A stretch of DNA of 64,000 nucleotides from Asterella californica (lineage: Eukaryota > Streptophyta > Marchantiopsida > Marchantiales > Aytoniaceae). The DNA lies in NCBI GenBank assembly GCA_036924285.1, contig JAYKYS010000012.1:12834001-12898000 (forward strand), read 5' to 3'. Positions 11,520 through 21,278 of this stretch are shown piece after piece. Numbering within the stretch: the first letter of the stretch is position 1; each line of letters starts with the position of its first letter. The notes beneath the pieces were generated by a model, which was not told where the DNA came from, did not search any database, and saw only the letters and a list, made by a program, of their open reading frames with translations. A program made the position numbers and the translations under genes.

Positions 11520-11996
11520 ATGAGTGGAAGTTCGAAAGATTGGAAAGTTAGACTTAGAAACCTTCCTCAAGGTTTAGATGTCATAGTAAGCGTCGGAGAG
11601 AGCTCGAAAGAGGTTATCGTTGAGTTTGAGAACCCTAGTACAAAACCTCAAGTAGAATCTCCGAGAAGAAGAGTAGAAACCGACTTGTGGTGTTATTTCT
11701 GTAGAGGGTTGGGACATAAAGTAGTGAATTGTCCAACTAGAATCAAAACCGAGAGAGCTAAACGGAAGCGGGAGTTTACGGATTTAAGTCTTCGAGTGGG
11801 TCCATCGTCACCAGCGCCAATTCATCTTCTAGGAGAAGATCCTTGTCCAAGTTGTGGAGTGGGTGATCTATCAAGAGGACACAAGTGCGTCGATGTGGCC
11901 GCCCTACTTACGTCAGTAGTCGAGAAGTTGGACGAGACTCAAAGAGCTGAGACGGAGAAGTTGTCGACTTCAAAAGAGGACTCGGCTGAGTTGTGA
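11520..11996 (+). CDS. GyA-1 ORF2, CCHC zinc-knuckle protein upstream of gag
   Basis: 158 residues from ATG 11520 (an earlier in-frame TTG at 11505 is less likely, because GyA-2 and GyA-3 keep this ATG). At about residues 60-73 it has CYFCRGLGHKVVNC, a C-x2-C-x4-H-x4-C knuckle of the Gag type, and further on a second Cys/His set, CPSCGVGDLSRGHKC, that is spaced differently. The C-terminus is acidic and helical. A separate knuckle ORF ahead of a gag that has its own knuckle is unusual. It probably binds nucleic acid. Copies in GyA-2 and GyA-3 each carry one stop. Its TGA overlaps the ATG of ORF3. Confidence 0.65.
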   Translation: MSGSSKDWKVRLRNLPQGLDVIVSVGESSKEVIVEFENPSTKPQVESPRRRVETDLWCYFCRGLGHKVVNCPTRIKTERAKRKREFTDLSLRVGPSSPAPIHLLGEDPCPSCGVGDLSRGHKCVDVAALLTSVVEKLDETQRAETEKLSTSKEDSAEL

Positions 11997-12160
11997 TGGA
12001 GATCGTCATTCGGATGGTGGAGAAGGCGGCGATGCGACTCAGGCTCATGATTACCTTGGGAGAGGAGATGGCACAAGAGGTGTTGTTACAACCATTTCCT
12101 TTCATTTTACCTATGGTAGATTATTCTCAAATGGAATTGGTGATGTTCGTACTCTTTTAG
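11996..12160 (+). CDS. GyA-1 ORF3, 54-residue ORF overlapping ORF2
   Basis: The stop of ORF2 and the start of ORF3 share the A in TGATG, an arrangement that permits termination-reinitiation. The peptide is methionine- and leucine-rich, amphipathic and hydrophobic at its end. The same overlap and an open frame of identical length are present in GyA-2 (35801-35965) and GyA-3 (54862-54698, minus), although several residues differ. No known motif. It may be a real small protein or only an open tail; retention in three copies favours the former slightly. Confidence 0.4.
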   Translation: MEIVIRMVEKAAMRLRLMITLGEEMAQEVLLQPFPFILPMVDYSQMELVMFVLF

Positions 12161-12209
12161 CGAGTAGTTATTGCACGAAAATTAGAAGAGTAGAAGGAGT
12201 AGTTACAAG

Positions 12210-15200
12210 ATGGGGAAGTTACCAGTGTTTCATGGGAAGGACAATGAAGATGTAGAACCATTTGTACGAGACTTCAAAAGGGGTTGCATCGGAAACAACG
12301 TGAGAAGGAAGGAAGAATGGGTGTTGTTACTGCCAGAGTTTTTAGAAGATTTTGCTCTTACGTGGTATGAAGACCGAGTGAAGAACAAGACACCTGGTGC
12401 AATTGAGGATACATGGGAGACATTGAGTAACGCACTCATCGAAGAGTTTCTTCCAGAAGAGAGCTATGAGAAGCTCATGGTGGAGCTTACTCATTTGAAG
12501 CAACGGGATGACGAGAAAGTTCGGCAATATGCCGAAAGGGTGGATAAGTTGGAGCAACGGTTTCGAACGGTCCTACGGAAGAGTGGAGACAATGTGGAGT
12601 TAACGATGGCGGGGATTGGAGCAGTGTTGACCAAGAACTTGGTGGGAGGGTTGAGGCCTTCAATTCGAACCCAAGTGAGGTACGAGAAGCCAGCAACCAA
12701 AGCGGAGGCCATCAAGATTGCGACAAACATGGAAGAGAGTTTGGATGAAGGAGATATCATCCAATCTCATCATGCTGCTCTGGTGTCGACTCCGACTCCT
12801 GGTGTAGCCACAATGATCGCACCTGCACCATCACAATTGGTGATTGCTTCAACGTCAGCTCCTACTCCAATGGTGGTGCCAAGACCGTTTGTCCCAACAA
12901 CGATGTCTACTGCCACCTCTGATTTTCATGCCGAGCTGAAGAGCATCACCGATACTCTTGCGGATCTCAAGATAAACGTGGTGCAGTTACGAGAATGGAG
13001 GAACAAAGGTGGAGGAGGAGGTCAAAGAGGTTACGACAATAATCCCAACCGAGGAAATCAAGGTAACTTTGGAGGTAACCAAGGTAACTTTGGAGGAATC
13101 ACTTGTTGGACGTGTGGAGGTTCTCATTTCCAGCGAAATTGTCCTAACAACGGAGCAAGAGGTGCCGAAGCTGTCAGAATGAATGTGGGTGGAGGAAATC
13201 CATCACAAGGACGAGACAAGGGAGTGGCTACTATCGATGTAGTGCGAGATCCCATCTACGAGAAAGGAGAAAGTTCAAACTCTTCTCATGCACCGGTGGA
13301 GCTTTTAGCCCAAGAAAGGAAAAGAACTCGATTTTCTGATGAACCGGTTTTCATGGAGGAGCCAGCAAGTAGAAGTACTCGTTCGAGTAATGTCTTGAGT
13401 ACACCAAGGGAGCCAAGAAGGAAGTTGGGGATGGCGGATTTCACCATTTCATCTTCCCAAGCGGGATATGATGTGGTTGAAGATGTGGGTGCTCAGAAAG
13501 CCAACATCACTGTTGGACAACTGATCGCACTTAATCCCAGCTTACGAAGGGAACTCAGAGGAGGACTGAGTTCTAAGAGAAGCAAGAAGAAGAAACCCAA
13601 GAGCAAGACATCGAAGTCTGTGGGAGTTGGCGTGGTGGATGTGCATGCTTCAGAGGTATGCACTAGGGCTTCAAAGATTGAAGTCCGGTTGAATGGTCAC
13701 TACGTCTCTGACGTATTGGTGGATGGAGGGTCAGCTGTCAACGCCATATCGGAGAGGTTGATGAAGAAGTTGGGGATGGAACCAACTCGCCCGGCTAGCA
13801 TTGTCGTGGGGATGGCTAACAAGCAACGGGTAAGACCTCTTGGTGTGTTAGAGAAGGTAGTCGTGTCTGTGATGGGAGTTCAAACATTGATGTCCTTTCA
13901 AGTGTTAAAGGACTCTAGTTATGATTTGCTCCTAGGTAGGCCTTGGTTGAGAGCTGTGCGCACCACTGATAGGTGGCACAAGGGATACTTACGGATTGGG
14001 CCTAAAGATCATAGAGTGATAGTACCTCTCTCGGGTGTTGGAGTTGTGACTTCTGACTCTGATAGACCCACTAGTGACTACTGGGAATCTGATACGGAGG
14101 ACGATCAGAGTGTCTCAGAAGTAGATACCGGAGATTCTTACGATCAAGAATCCTCGTCTGAGGACGAAGGATTTGGTCGAGATGAATCATTACATCAGCT
14201 TAGTGCTATTGACTTGTTGCCTCGACCAGCAGTGGAGAAAGATCCAGACAAAAAAGAGTTGAGTGAGGCAGAGATTGTGAGAAGACTCTCTACCCTGAAG
14301 TTTGGTATCAATGTCACTCAAGAGGAGAAAAGTAGATTCCTAGATATATTTCGAAAATATATCCATGTGTTTGCTTTCAGCTACAAGGATTTGAAGGAGG
14401 TGACTCTAGAGACTCATCGGATCGAATTGGAGGAGAACGCAAGACCAGTTCGACAGAAGCAGAGAAGAGTCAATCCTACAACGGCAATGATGGTTAAGGA
14501 GGAGATAGACAAGTTGAAGGAGGCGAGTTTCATCTATGAGGTGGAGAACTCAGAATGGGTTTCACCCATTGTGATTGTCAAGAAGAAGAATGGTAAGCTG
14601 CGAGTGTGCATAGACTATAAGAAGTTGAATGCAGTTACCAAGAAGGATTATTATCCTCTACCATTTATAGATGAGATTTTGGAGGAAGTTGCTGGTCATG
14701 AATGGTACAGCTTTGGTGATGGTTATAGTGGGTATAACCAGATCAAGATAGCACAGAAGTACCAACAGTTGACTACTTTCACTACTCCTTGGGGAACATT
14801 TGCATTTCGGGTGATGCCATTCGGATTGTGTAATGCTCCGGCCACGTTTCAAAGGTTCATGAACAAGGTGTTTGAACCATTCATAGGGAAGTTTGTTCGG
14901 GATTTCATTGACGATTTCTGTGTGTACGGACGAAAGGAGGACCACTTTGATCATGTGATCAAAGTTTTGCAGCGGTTGGAGCAAGCCAACGCTTCTCTAA
15001 ATCCAGAGAAGTGCATCTTTGGCTGCGAAGAAGGTCTGCTGTTAGGGCACATCATTTCCAAGAATGGGATTGCGGTAGATCCTGAGAAGGTGAAGAAGAT
15101 TGTGGATCTTCCATTTCCGATCAACTTGACAAAGTTGAGGCAGTTTCTTGGCATGGTTGGATATTATCGTAGGTTTGTCTTTTCCTTCTCAAACAAAGCA

Positions 15201-17096
15201 ATAGCTTTGACTATGTACATGAAGAAGGGAGTTGATTTTGACTTGATAGTGCATGATCAGAAGGCAAAGGAAGCATTTGAGGAGCTGAAAAAGGCATTAG
15301 TGACAGCTCCTATACTTGCTAAACCTGAGTGGAGTAAAGCATTTATTCTGTATACGGATGCCTCCAATGTAGCAATCGGATGTACATTAAGTCAGTTAGA
15401 TGGAGATGGGCATGATCATCCTATAGCTTATGCTAGTAGGCAGATGGTTCCAGCGGAGAAGAATTACTCCGTGACTGAACGAGAAGGATTAGCGGTGATC
15501 TTTGGATTGAAGAAATTTCGACACTACTTGCTAGGAGGGAAATTTTCCATAGTCACAGATCACAAGGCTTTAAAGTATATCTTTAATAAGCCTAATGCCG
15601 AAGGTCGTATTGCTCGTTGGAAGATCCTTCTAACAGAATACGATTACGTGATCGAAGATAGACCAGGGAAAAAGCATGCGAATGCTGATCTTTTGTCGAG
15701 GGCTTATGATGATGAGGGAGAAGAACCGTTTGATGATTCATTTCCAGACGAGCATCTGATGACCATCACAAGCATTGAGGAGATACCGGACGAGTACAAG
15801 GAAATCTGGAGTTTCCTTACAGATGGCTCTTTTCCAGAAGGTATGCATACCCGAGAACGTAACGCGTTGATCAAGAGATGCAAACCTTACACCATGGTGG
15901 AGGGAATTCTATTTCATCAAGGAGCAGATGGCTTACTAAGGAGAGCAGTTGGTCAGAAGGAGGCGTTCAAGCTGATGCACGAGTTTCACGATGGCACTGT
16001 TTGCGGAGGTCACTTTGCTGATAAGATAACAGCTTTCAAGATTTTGGATGCGGGTTATCACTGGAGAGGGATTTTCAAGGAGTGTTTAGACTATTGCAAA
16101 ACTTGCGATGTATGTCAAGCATTTGCTCTGAAGTCTACTAGAACACCTCCGTTAAGATCAATTCCAATATTAGGACCATTTGAGAAGTGGGGTATTGACT
16201 TTGTAGGTCCTCTCAATAAGACACCTCGAGGAAATAGATACATTGTAGTCGCCACTGACTATTGTACCAAGTGGGTAGAGGCTAGACCTTTGAGAGAGAC
16301 CAATGAAACAGAAGTCGGTAGATTCTTATGGGAGAGGATCATCACCAGATTTGGATGTCCGTTAGAGTTGGTCTCGGATAGAGAAGGAGAGTTTGTAGGG
16401 AGCATGACTACTGCTATGCTACAACACTTTTCTATCAAGGCACGAGTAACGACCTCATACAAGCCAAATGCTAATGGTCTTGCGGAGAAGACCAATCTTA
16501 CACTTTGTATGATGCTCGCCAAAGATGCTGGTGTTGAGACTGCGAAACATACTTGGGATAAGAGGCTACATGCCATCTTATGGGAGTACCGAACGACAAC
16601 AAAGACTTCTACTGGGTACTCTCCATTTCGACTGGTTTATGGAGTGGAGTCCAAGTTGCCCATCCAATTCGAATTGGATACTTTTCAAACTATTCAACGG
16701 AAGTTGAAGAGGTCGAGAGGAGAAGACGTGGTCAGATCAAGAAGGGAGCAACTCATGGAGTTGGAAGAGACCCGAGCGGTAGCAATGATCCGGATGGAAC
16801 GAGCTCAGGCGTATCAAAAGAAGAGTTACGACAAACGGTTGGGCAAGAGGGAGGTAAAACCTTTTCAAGTCGGAGATTGGGTTATGTTGTATGATGCTAT
16901 CAGATTCAAGAGGGCTAGGAAGAAGTTTCTTCCGAGATATTTTGGTCCTTTTGTTGTAGATAAGGTGTGGAGCAACTTCACATATGACCTTCAGGAGCTG
17001 GGAGGAAGGAGATTCGATCGGGTCAACCATGACAAGTTGAAGTTGTTTCATCGACGGAAGTTCTCTCTTCACTCCGAGGACGGAGCGAAAATTTAG
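12210..17096 (+). CDS. GyA-1 Gag-Pol polyprotein (gag, protease, RT, RNase H, integrase)
   Basis: A single open frame of 1628 residues from ATG 12210. Residues 1-270 are a Gag domain of the retrotransposon-gag type; about 299-312 hold the knuckle CWTCGGSHFQRNC; about 500-512 the retropepsin active site DVLVDGGSAVN with LLLGRPWL further on; about 780-960 the reverse transcriptase, with FIDD in place of the usual YVDD near 899; about 1045-1160 RNase H (YTDAS ... ADLLSR); about 1255-1300 the HHCC zinc finger of integrase (ending CKTCDVC); about 1326-1421 the DDE core (D in WGIDFVG, D in VSDREGEF, E in GLAEKTN); about 1565-1610 a GPY/F-type module. No chromodomain is visible. Gag and Pol are in one frame. 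All catalytic residues I can place are present, so the element may be functional. Confidence 0.95.
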   Translation: MGKLPVFHGKDNEDVEPFVRDFKRGCIGNNVRRKEEWVLLLPEFLEDFALTWYEDRVKNKTPGAIEDTWETLSNALIEEFLPEESYEKLMVELTHLKQRDDEKVRQYAERVDKLEQRFRTVLRKSGDNVELTMAGIGAVLTKNLVGGLRPSIRTQVRYEKPATKAEAIKIATNMEESLDEGDIIQSHHAALVSTPTPGVATMIAPAPSQLVIASTSAPTPMVVPRPFVPTTMSTATSDFHAELKSITDTLADLKINVVQLREWRNKGGGGGQRGYDNNPNRGNQGNFGGNQGNFGGITCWTCGGSHFQRNCPNNGARGAEAVRMNVGGGNPSQGRDKGVATIDVVRDPIYEKGESSNSSHAPVELLAQERKRTRFSDEPVFMEEPASRSTRSSNVLSTPREPRRKLGMADFTISSSQAGYDVVEDVGAQKANITVGQLIALNPSLRRELRGGLSSKRSKKKKPKSKTSKSVGVGVVDVHASEVCTRASKIEVRLNGHYVSDVLVDGGSAVNAISERLMKKLGMEPTRPASIVVGMANKQRVRPLGVLEKVVVSVMGVQTLMSFQVLKDSSYDLLLGRPWLRAVRTTDRWHKGYLRIGPKDHRVIVPLSGVGVVTSDSDRPTSDYWESDTEDDQSVSEVDTGDSYDQESSSEDEGFGRDESLHQLSAIDLLPRPAVEKDPDKKELSEAEIVRRLSTLKFGINVTQEEKSRFLDIFRKYIHVFAFSYKDLKEVTLETHRIELEENARPVRQKQRRVNPTTAMMVKEEIDKLKEASFIYEVENSEWVSPIVIVKKKNGKLRVCIDYKKLNAVTKKDYYPLPFIDEILEEVAGHEWYSFGDGYSGYNQIKIAQKYQQLTTFTTPWGTFAFRVMPFGLCNAPATFQRFMNKVFEPFIGKFVRDFIDDFCVYGRKEDHFDHVIKVLQRLEQANASLNPEKCIFGCEEGLLLGHIISKNGIAVDPEKVKKIVDLPFPINLTKLRQFLGMVGYYRRFVFSFSNKAIALTMYMKKGVDFDLIVHDQKAKEAFEELKKALVTAPILAKPEWSKAFILYTDASNVAIGCTLSQLDGDGHDHPIAYASRQMVPAEKNYSVTEREGLAVIFGLKKFRHYLLGGKFSIVTDHKALKYIFNKPNAEGRIARWKILLTEYDYVIEDRPGKKHANADLLSRAYDDEGEEPFDDSFPDEHLMTITSIEEIPDEYKEIWSFLTDGSFPEGMHTRERNALIKRCKPYTMVEGILFHQGADGLLRRAVGQKEAFKLMHEFHDGTVCGGHFADKITAFKILDAGYHWRGIFKECLDYCKTCDVCQAFALKSTRTPPLRSIPILGPFEKWGIDFVGPLNKTPRGNRYIVVATDYCTKWVEARPLRETNETEVGRFLWERIITRFGCPLELVSDREGEFVGSMTTAMLQHFSIKARVTTSYKPNANGLAEKTNLTLCMMLAKDAGVETAKHTWDKRLHAILWEYRTTTKTSTGYSPFRLVYGVESKLPIQFELDTFQTIQRKLKRSRGEDVVRSRREQLMELEETRAVAMIRMERAQAYQKKSYDKRLGKREVKPFQVGDWVMLYDAIRFKRARKKFLPRYFGPFVVDKVWSNFTYDLQELGGRRFDRVNHDKLKLFHRRKFSLHSEDGAKI

Positions 17097-17097
17097 T

Positions 17098-17109
17098 CCG
17101 GGGGTAAAA
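17098..17109 (+). other. GyA-1 polypurine tract
   Basis: The purine-rich CCGGGGGTAAAA lies directly before the 3' LTR and just after the polyprotein stop, where the primer for plus-strand synthesis is expected. The same tract precedes the 3' LTRs of GyA-2 and GyA-3. Confidence 0.7.
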
Positions 17110-18025
17110 TGTAACGACCTATGTTACACATAGGAAGTTTATCTATTAGTAAGGTGTTTAGTTCTAACTAAGTGTTGAGAATGTTTATTTGCTGCCAAAG
17201 TACTTTTAGGAGATATCAAGTTAGTCATGACTAGCTAAAAGTTAGTTATGGTTAAACTTAGCTGTACTTTTGGCAGAATTCAGATATTTGCTAAAGAGTG
17301 AGCACTACTATCTTGTCATCTTGTCTAAAAGGTAGAAAGGGGGTGGAAAGTATCCCTTATCTCCTTTTTGACTTGATATTAGTGGTTGGATTAAAGTTGT
17401 GGACTTTGTGGGCATTAAAAACAAGAAGAGATTCCACATGTTTCCTTTTTAGTGGGTCCTAGTGTAGAGGGGGGGTGGAAATTCAAGATTCCTTGAGAAT
17501 ATTCCAGAATCCTTCTAGAAGTTGTTGACTTTGAAGGAATAAGCCCATGTGAAAAGGTAAAAAGCCCATGTGATCAATGCTTTTACCTTAAGTAATATCT
17601 TAGTAAAACCCGGTAAAAGTAGTTACGGCTGAGTTACCGGAGGGTACCAAAGTAAAAACCTAGAATGTATAAATAGAGGAGTAGAGAAGAGCTCCTCATC
17701 CTTGTTTTCACATTGTCGTAATGACAACTTGAGTAATATAGAGAGTGTGGGACATTTTTAGCATGTGAGAACTTGAGAGACGTCGTTAGAATGGAGGATT
17801 TTAGTGGATGAAATTATGGAGATTTTAGTTGATAAGTTTGTGGGTGTATGAATGAGAGTGAACTTAGCATTTTTCCCTTCAAGATTCATGGTGTGCTTCC
17901 ATCAAAGCCATCAGAGGTGACCCCTGAGTGAGAGACAGGCCCGACAGTTGCAGATTCGTGGATGACGATCGTGGAGGTTAAGAGATCGGGGGGTAGTTGA
18001 TCGTTAGGACCGCGGAGGGTTTACA
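17110..18025 (+). repeat. GyA-1 3' LTR
   Basis: 916 bases, identical by eye to 9071-9986, ending GGGTTTACA and followed by the duplicated target gatc. Confidence 0.95.
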
Positions 18026-19470
18026 GATCCCAGAAGACAGAGCAGCGAAGTGAAGAAGAAAGAAGCCTTCTTCCCGCAACAGAAGACGACATCCTCGAGT
18101 AGAAGACGGTGCTACAGTACTCACGTTTGTTGTCTTCCTCCCCAAACTATTACAAGCAGGGATGGCTTGTTAGTCAGGATCCGGACTAGAAGCCTGTCGG
18201 AATCTTAATTGCCCTTTTTCATCCTGTTTTCTCTTGTTTGGATTTCTTCTTCTTCCCATCTTCCCTCATCTTCCCCATCTTCTTATCTTCTTCTAGTGAG
18301 CTTCCGATACTTCTATTGAGCTTCCGTGAAGGTGAATGTCGTTGTAGTGCTGCAGGAAGACAACTTCCGTAGGCAGAAGCCTGGGAAGGCTACATGGGGC
18401 ATACACCCTGTGATTGATCTAACCCGTTGGAATGTGAGTGTGAGAATAAGGTGTAACGACTGTTACTAGTCGACTTCTGCGAAGCCGGACAGCCTTCTGG
18501 AGGTGTGAGGAGACGAGCTAAACCCCCAGAAGACGAGAATCGCTTCGGGAAGACGGAATCGAGAAGACCGGAAGAAGCAACCTAGAAGCAGGAAGTTCGT
18601 CTTCCCGAGCTTCTCTGTGAATAGTTGTGTGATATTTTAGTTGGTAGTTGTTTGTTTGGGTCCAGAGCACCATTTGGCGTGTCTCGAAGACGTGTGGTTT
18701 TGTGTGGTTTTGTGAGAAGACGGGATTTCTAGGCAAAACTAGTGTGTTTGTGTGTTTGAACAGATCTTAGAACTTAGAGCAGCGTTACTTGTGCAAATCC
18801 TCTGTGGGAACGATATCTTGTATACTAAATGGGCAAAAGGAGAAATCCTTCGTCACTACAACAATCTTCTCCTATGCGTATATGAAGACTCCTTGATCGC
18901 GTAGGCACCAAGAACGAAGAGCTTGGCTCACCGATCGCGAAGAACAACCCAATCTCAAGTCGCAGGAGAACAAAAATCAGATGTAAGCGCTTCCCTGCGA
19001 GCCAATTTCACTTAAAACTCCCAAACCGCCCGATGAAACTTCGTATCGTCTTCAATTTTCTGAAGAACTCGTTGTTTTGATACCAATGGATCCAAGGACA
19101 GCAAGTTTGGACTCTGGAACAGCCTGAACGGTCCAACTCTCTTTCACAGGTAACTAAAAACTCCAAATCTGTTTCTTGCGTCTCAACTTCCCTCAGAACT
19201 CAACCCCCGATCCATCTCTTCCCAAACTGTCTTAACTTGTGCGTAGCCTGCATAGATCTGAACTCGATGACACCTTGCGCGCGGACTTTGGACTTTCCAA
19301 TTCTCCAAAACGTCCACCGACAAGTCGTAAGAACAAGCAAACTCCTTAAGCAGCCCCCTTGCGTCAGTCTCTGTACGTACAAAGTTCTCTAAATAATGAG
19401 GAAGCAGGTCCCTTGCATCTTTAATATAACGCCTGGGGCTACAAATACCCAATCAGCAAGTAAACTAGGG

Positions 19471-20130
19471 CCTAGCTTGATTTTCTCTTCTTCCGAGTCG
19501 CATAACTTCTCGAGTAGATGTCCAAATGAAGTAGATAAGATGCCAATGGAAAGCTGATAACGAGCTCTACCCATCTATGTGATAAAATTGAAGATCCGAA
19601 GTTGTGCCAAAAGCCCGTAAGCTGGGGCCTAGCTTGTTTTCTCCATTTTTTGAGTCTTGTAACTTCTCCACTAGGCGTCCAAACGAAGTAGACAAAGTGC
19701 CTATGGAATGCTGACAAGGAGCTCTATCCACTGATGCGATGAAAGTGAAGATTCGAAATGATGCCAAAAGCCCATAAGCTGGAGCCTAGCTTGTTTTCTC
19801 CATCTTTCAAGTCCTGTTACTTCTCCACTAGGCGTCCAAATGAAATAGACGAAGTGCCTATGGGAAGCTGACAAGGAGCTCTACCCATCTATGTGATAAA
19901 AGTGAAGATCCGCAGTTGTGCCAAAAGCCCGTAAGTTGGGGCTTAGCTTGTTTTCTCCATCTTTTGAGTCCTGTAACTTCTCCACTAGGCGTCCAAATGA
20001 AATAGAAGAAGTGCCTATGGGAAGTTGACAAGGAGCTCTACCCATCTATGCGATGAAAATGGAGATCTGAAATGATGCCAAAAGTCCTTAAGCTGGGGCC
20101 TAGCTTGTCTTTCTCATGGTGTCTTTGGAG
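19471..20130 (-). repeat. 157-base tandem repeats in the U3 part of the family G LTR
   Basis: The phrase CCTAGCTTG recurs at 19471, 19628, 19785, about 19941 and 20099, a period of 156-158 bases. The second G LTR has the same array at about 25569-26050. The array lies in the half of the LTR far from the gag side, that is in U3, where enhancer-like repeats are common. It contains no ORF of note. Confidence 0.75.
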
Positions 20131-20188
20131 CGACAAGCATCAAAGTCTGAATTTTAGATAGGAGCCGGTCCACGACACGACACCGCTA

Positions 20189-21221
20189 TGCCCAAATGCG
20201 CACTTCACCGTGAAGAAGATGTTGGACGTCGATTACTGGTGGCCGACCATGTACAGAGACACTTTTCAAGAGATCAGGAAATGTGATGCGTGGCAGAGGG
20301 TGAGAAGACCAACAGCTACTACTAGGTGGCCTCTTACTCCCATTCTTCCGCTTGCTCCTTTTAAAAAGTGGAGAATCGACTTTGTTGGGTCTATCGCCCT
20401 GGTGGTTAGAAGAACACGAGCACGGTATATTTTGATAGCTACCGACTATGCTACCAAGATGGTGGAAGACGAAGCCACAAGGAAGAACGACGCCGCAGTG
20501 GTAGCCAGGTTCCTCCAACACAACATTATCACTCGATACGGATCCGCTGGAATTGGTATCAGATAGGGATACTCATTTCTTAAATGAGACTATTTCCCTA
20601 CTGACCCAATACTTCAGGATAAAGCATCAAAAGACGACGCCGTATAACTCGAAAGCGAACGGATTGACGGAGAAATCGAATGGTCTTCTATGTAATATCC
20701 TGAATAAGGTAACTCTTAACCATGCGTATGATTGGGACACGAAATTGCCATCTGTGTTATGAGCTTTCAGGATTTCATCCAAAGTCACGACCCAGAAGAC
20801 ACCCTTCTATCTAACTTATGGCATGACATCTATTGTGCCCATCGAGTTAGAGGTCCCTACTTACCGGTTAGCCGTAACTGAACGCATGGAAGAAGAGAAA
20901 AGTCAGGAGTAGCGTCTTCTGAACTTCGTAGAGTTCGAAGAAGACAAGAATGCAGCTTTGGAGAAGACGTACAAAGTACAAGCGCAACGTAAGGTGAACT
21001 ATGATGGCAAGCTGAAGAAGGTGACCGTCGTAGATGGGGACTTGGTTCTTCTCTATGAGAATCGACATCTTAAGTTCCGTAGGAAACTTCATCTTCGTTG
21101 GATGGGTCCTTACCGCGTCTTGGAAGTCTCCACCAATTGTTCCTTGCAGTTGGAAGAGTTAGACGGTACGTTGATGACCACTCGTGTAAATGGGTGGCGC
21201 ATCAAGAAGTACTGGACGTGA
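20189..21221 (+). pseudogene. B2 pol, integrase part
   Basis: Starts abruptly near the integrase zinc finger, with HFTVKKMLDVDYWWPTMYRD, then the core (D in KWRIDFVG; D in SDRDTHFLN in the next frame; E in ANGLTEKSNG) and the C-terminal module (LHLRWMGPYRVLEV). Frame changes near 20560 and stops near 20760 and 20910 break it. It ends at 21221, 57 bases before the B2 3' LTR, as expected for the end of pol. The missing part between RNase H (27262) and here was lost at the inversion breakpoint. Compared with GyA integrase the sequence is clearly a different lineage. Confidence 0.8.
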
Positions 21222-21278
21222 ACAGAAGTGCTGAAGCACTGATGTTTGCGGGGACGCAAACATGTGAGGGTGAGCGTA

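Larger units (their letters stand above)
9071..18025 (+). mobile_element. GyA-1: complete, apparently intact Ty3/Gypsy element
   Basis: Two 916-base LTRs, identical by eye over their whole length, flank an internal region with a primer-binding site, three small ORFs, one open gag-pol ORF and a polypurine tract. The ends are TGTAA...TTACA. The flanks carry a 4-base duplication gatc (9067-9070 and 18026-18029), and the uninterrupted target is visible in the paralogous LTR near 24433-24450. Identical LTRs, an open polyprotein and a clean TSD mark it as a recent insertion and the likely source or sister of the two decayed copies in the window. Confidence 0.95.
4060..18860 (+). mobile_element. B1: solo giant LTR of family B (net about 5.84 kb), containing GyA-1
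   Basis: The segment begins TGTGGTGCCC at 4060 and ends CACTACA at 18860, flanked on both sides by the 5-base duplication acaat (4055-4059 and 18861-18865). The family G LTR into which it went is continuous across the site, and the other G LTR copy has the uninterrupted site near 47257. Removing GyA-1 and its TSD gives about 5842 bases. The same sequence flanks the gag-pol region of B2 on both sides in the same relative orientation, so it is an LTR, here left alone after LTR-LTR recombination or as a solo insertion. It carries a long ORF (6095-8401). Confidence 0.85.
3202..20182 (-). mobile_element. Family G 5' LTR (net about 2.2 kb), interrupted by solo LTR B1
   Basis: The outer ends are perfect short inverted repeats: the plus strand begins TGTCGTGTCG at 3202 and ends CGACACGACA at 20182. 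Removing 4060-18865 leaves 2175 bases. A second copy of the same LTR exists as 25270-26125 plus 46943-48115 in inverted pieces, and the two copies align through unrelated insertion points, which defines the ends. The LTR is oriented on the minus strand: a TATA motif and the gag ORF lie towards 3202, and tandem 157-base repeats lie in the U3 part (19471-20130). Sequence 18861-19165 resumes exactly where 4059 left off. Confidence 0.82.

Noticed and set aside
12230..17072. Minus-strand ORFs of 60-110 residues across the GyA gag-pol
   Set aside because: They mirror the sense frame codon by codon, recur identically in all GyA copies for that reason, and contain no domain.
9071..18025. Endogenous caulimovirus or envelope-bearing retrovirus
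   Set aside because: There is a DDE integrase, no movement protein, and no envelope-like ORF between integrase and the 3' LTR.
4060..18860. B1 as an independent non-LTR or DNA element with its own gene
   Set aside because: The same sequence lies at both ends of the B2 gag-pol region in the same relative orientation, one copy directly after integrase, and B1 has a 5-base TSD with TG...CA ends. A solo LTR explains all of this.
19183..19767. Short minus-strand ORFs in the G LTR tandem repeats
   Set aside because: They repeat with the 157-base unit, change frame between units and appear only in the LTR; no support as genes.
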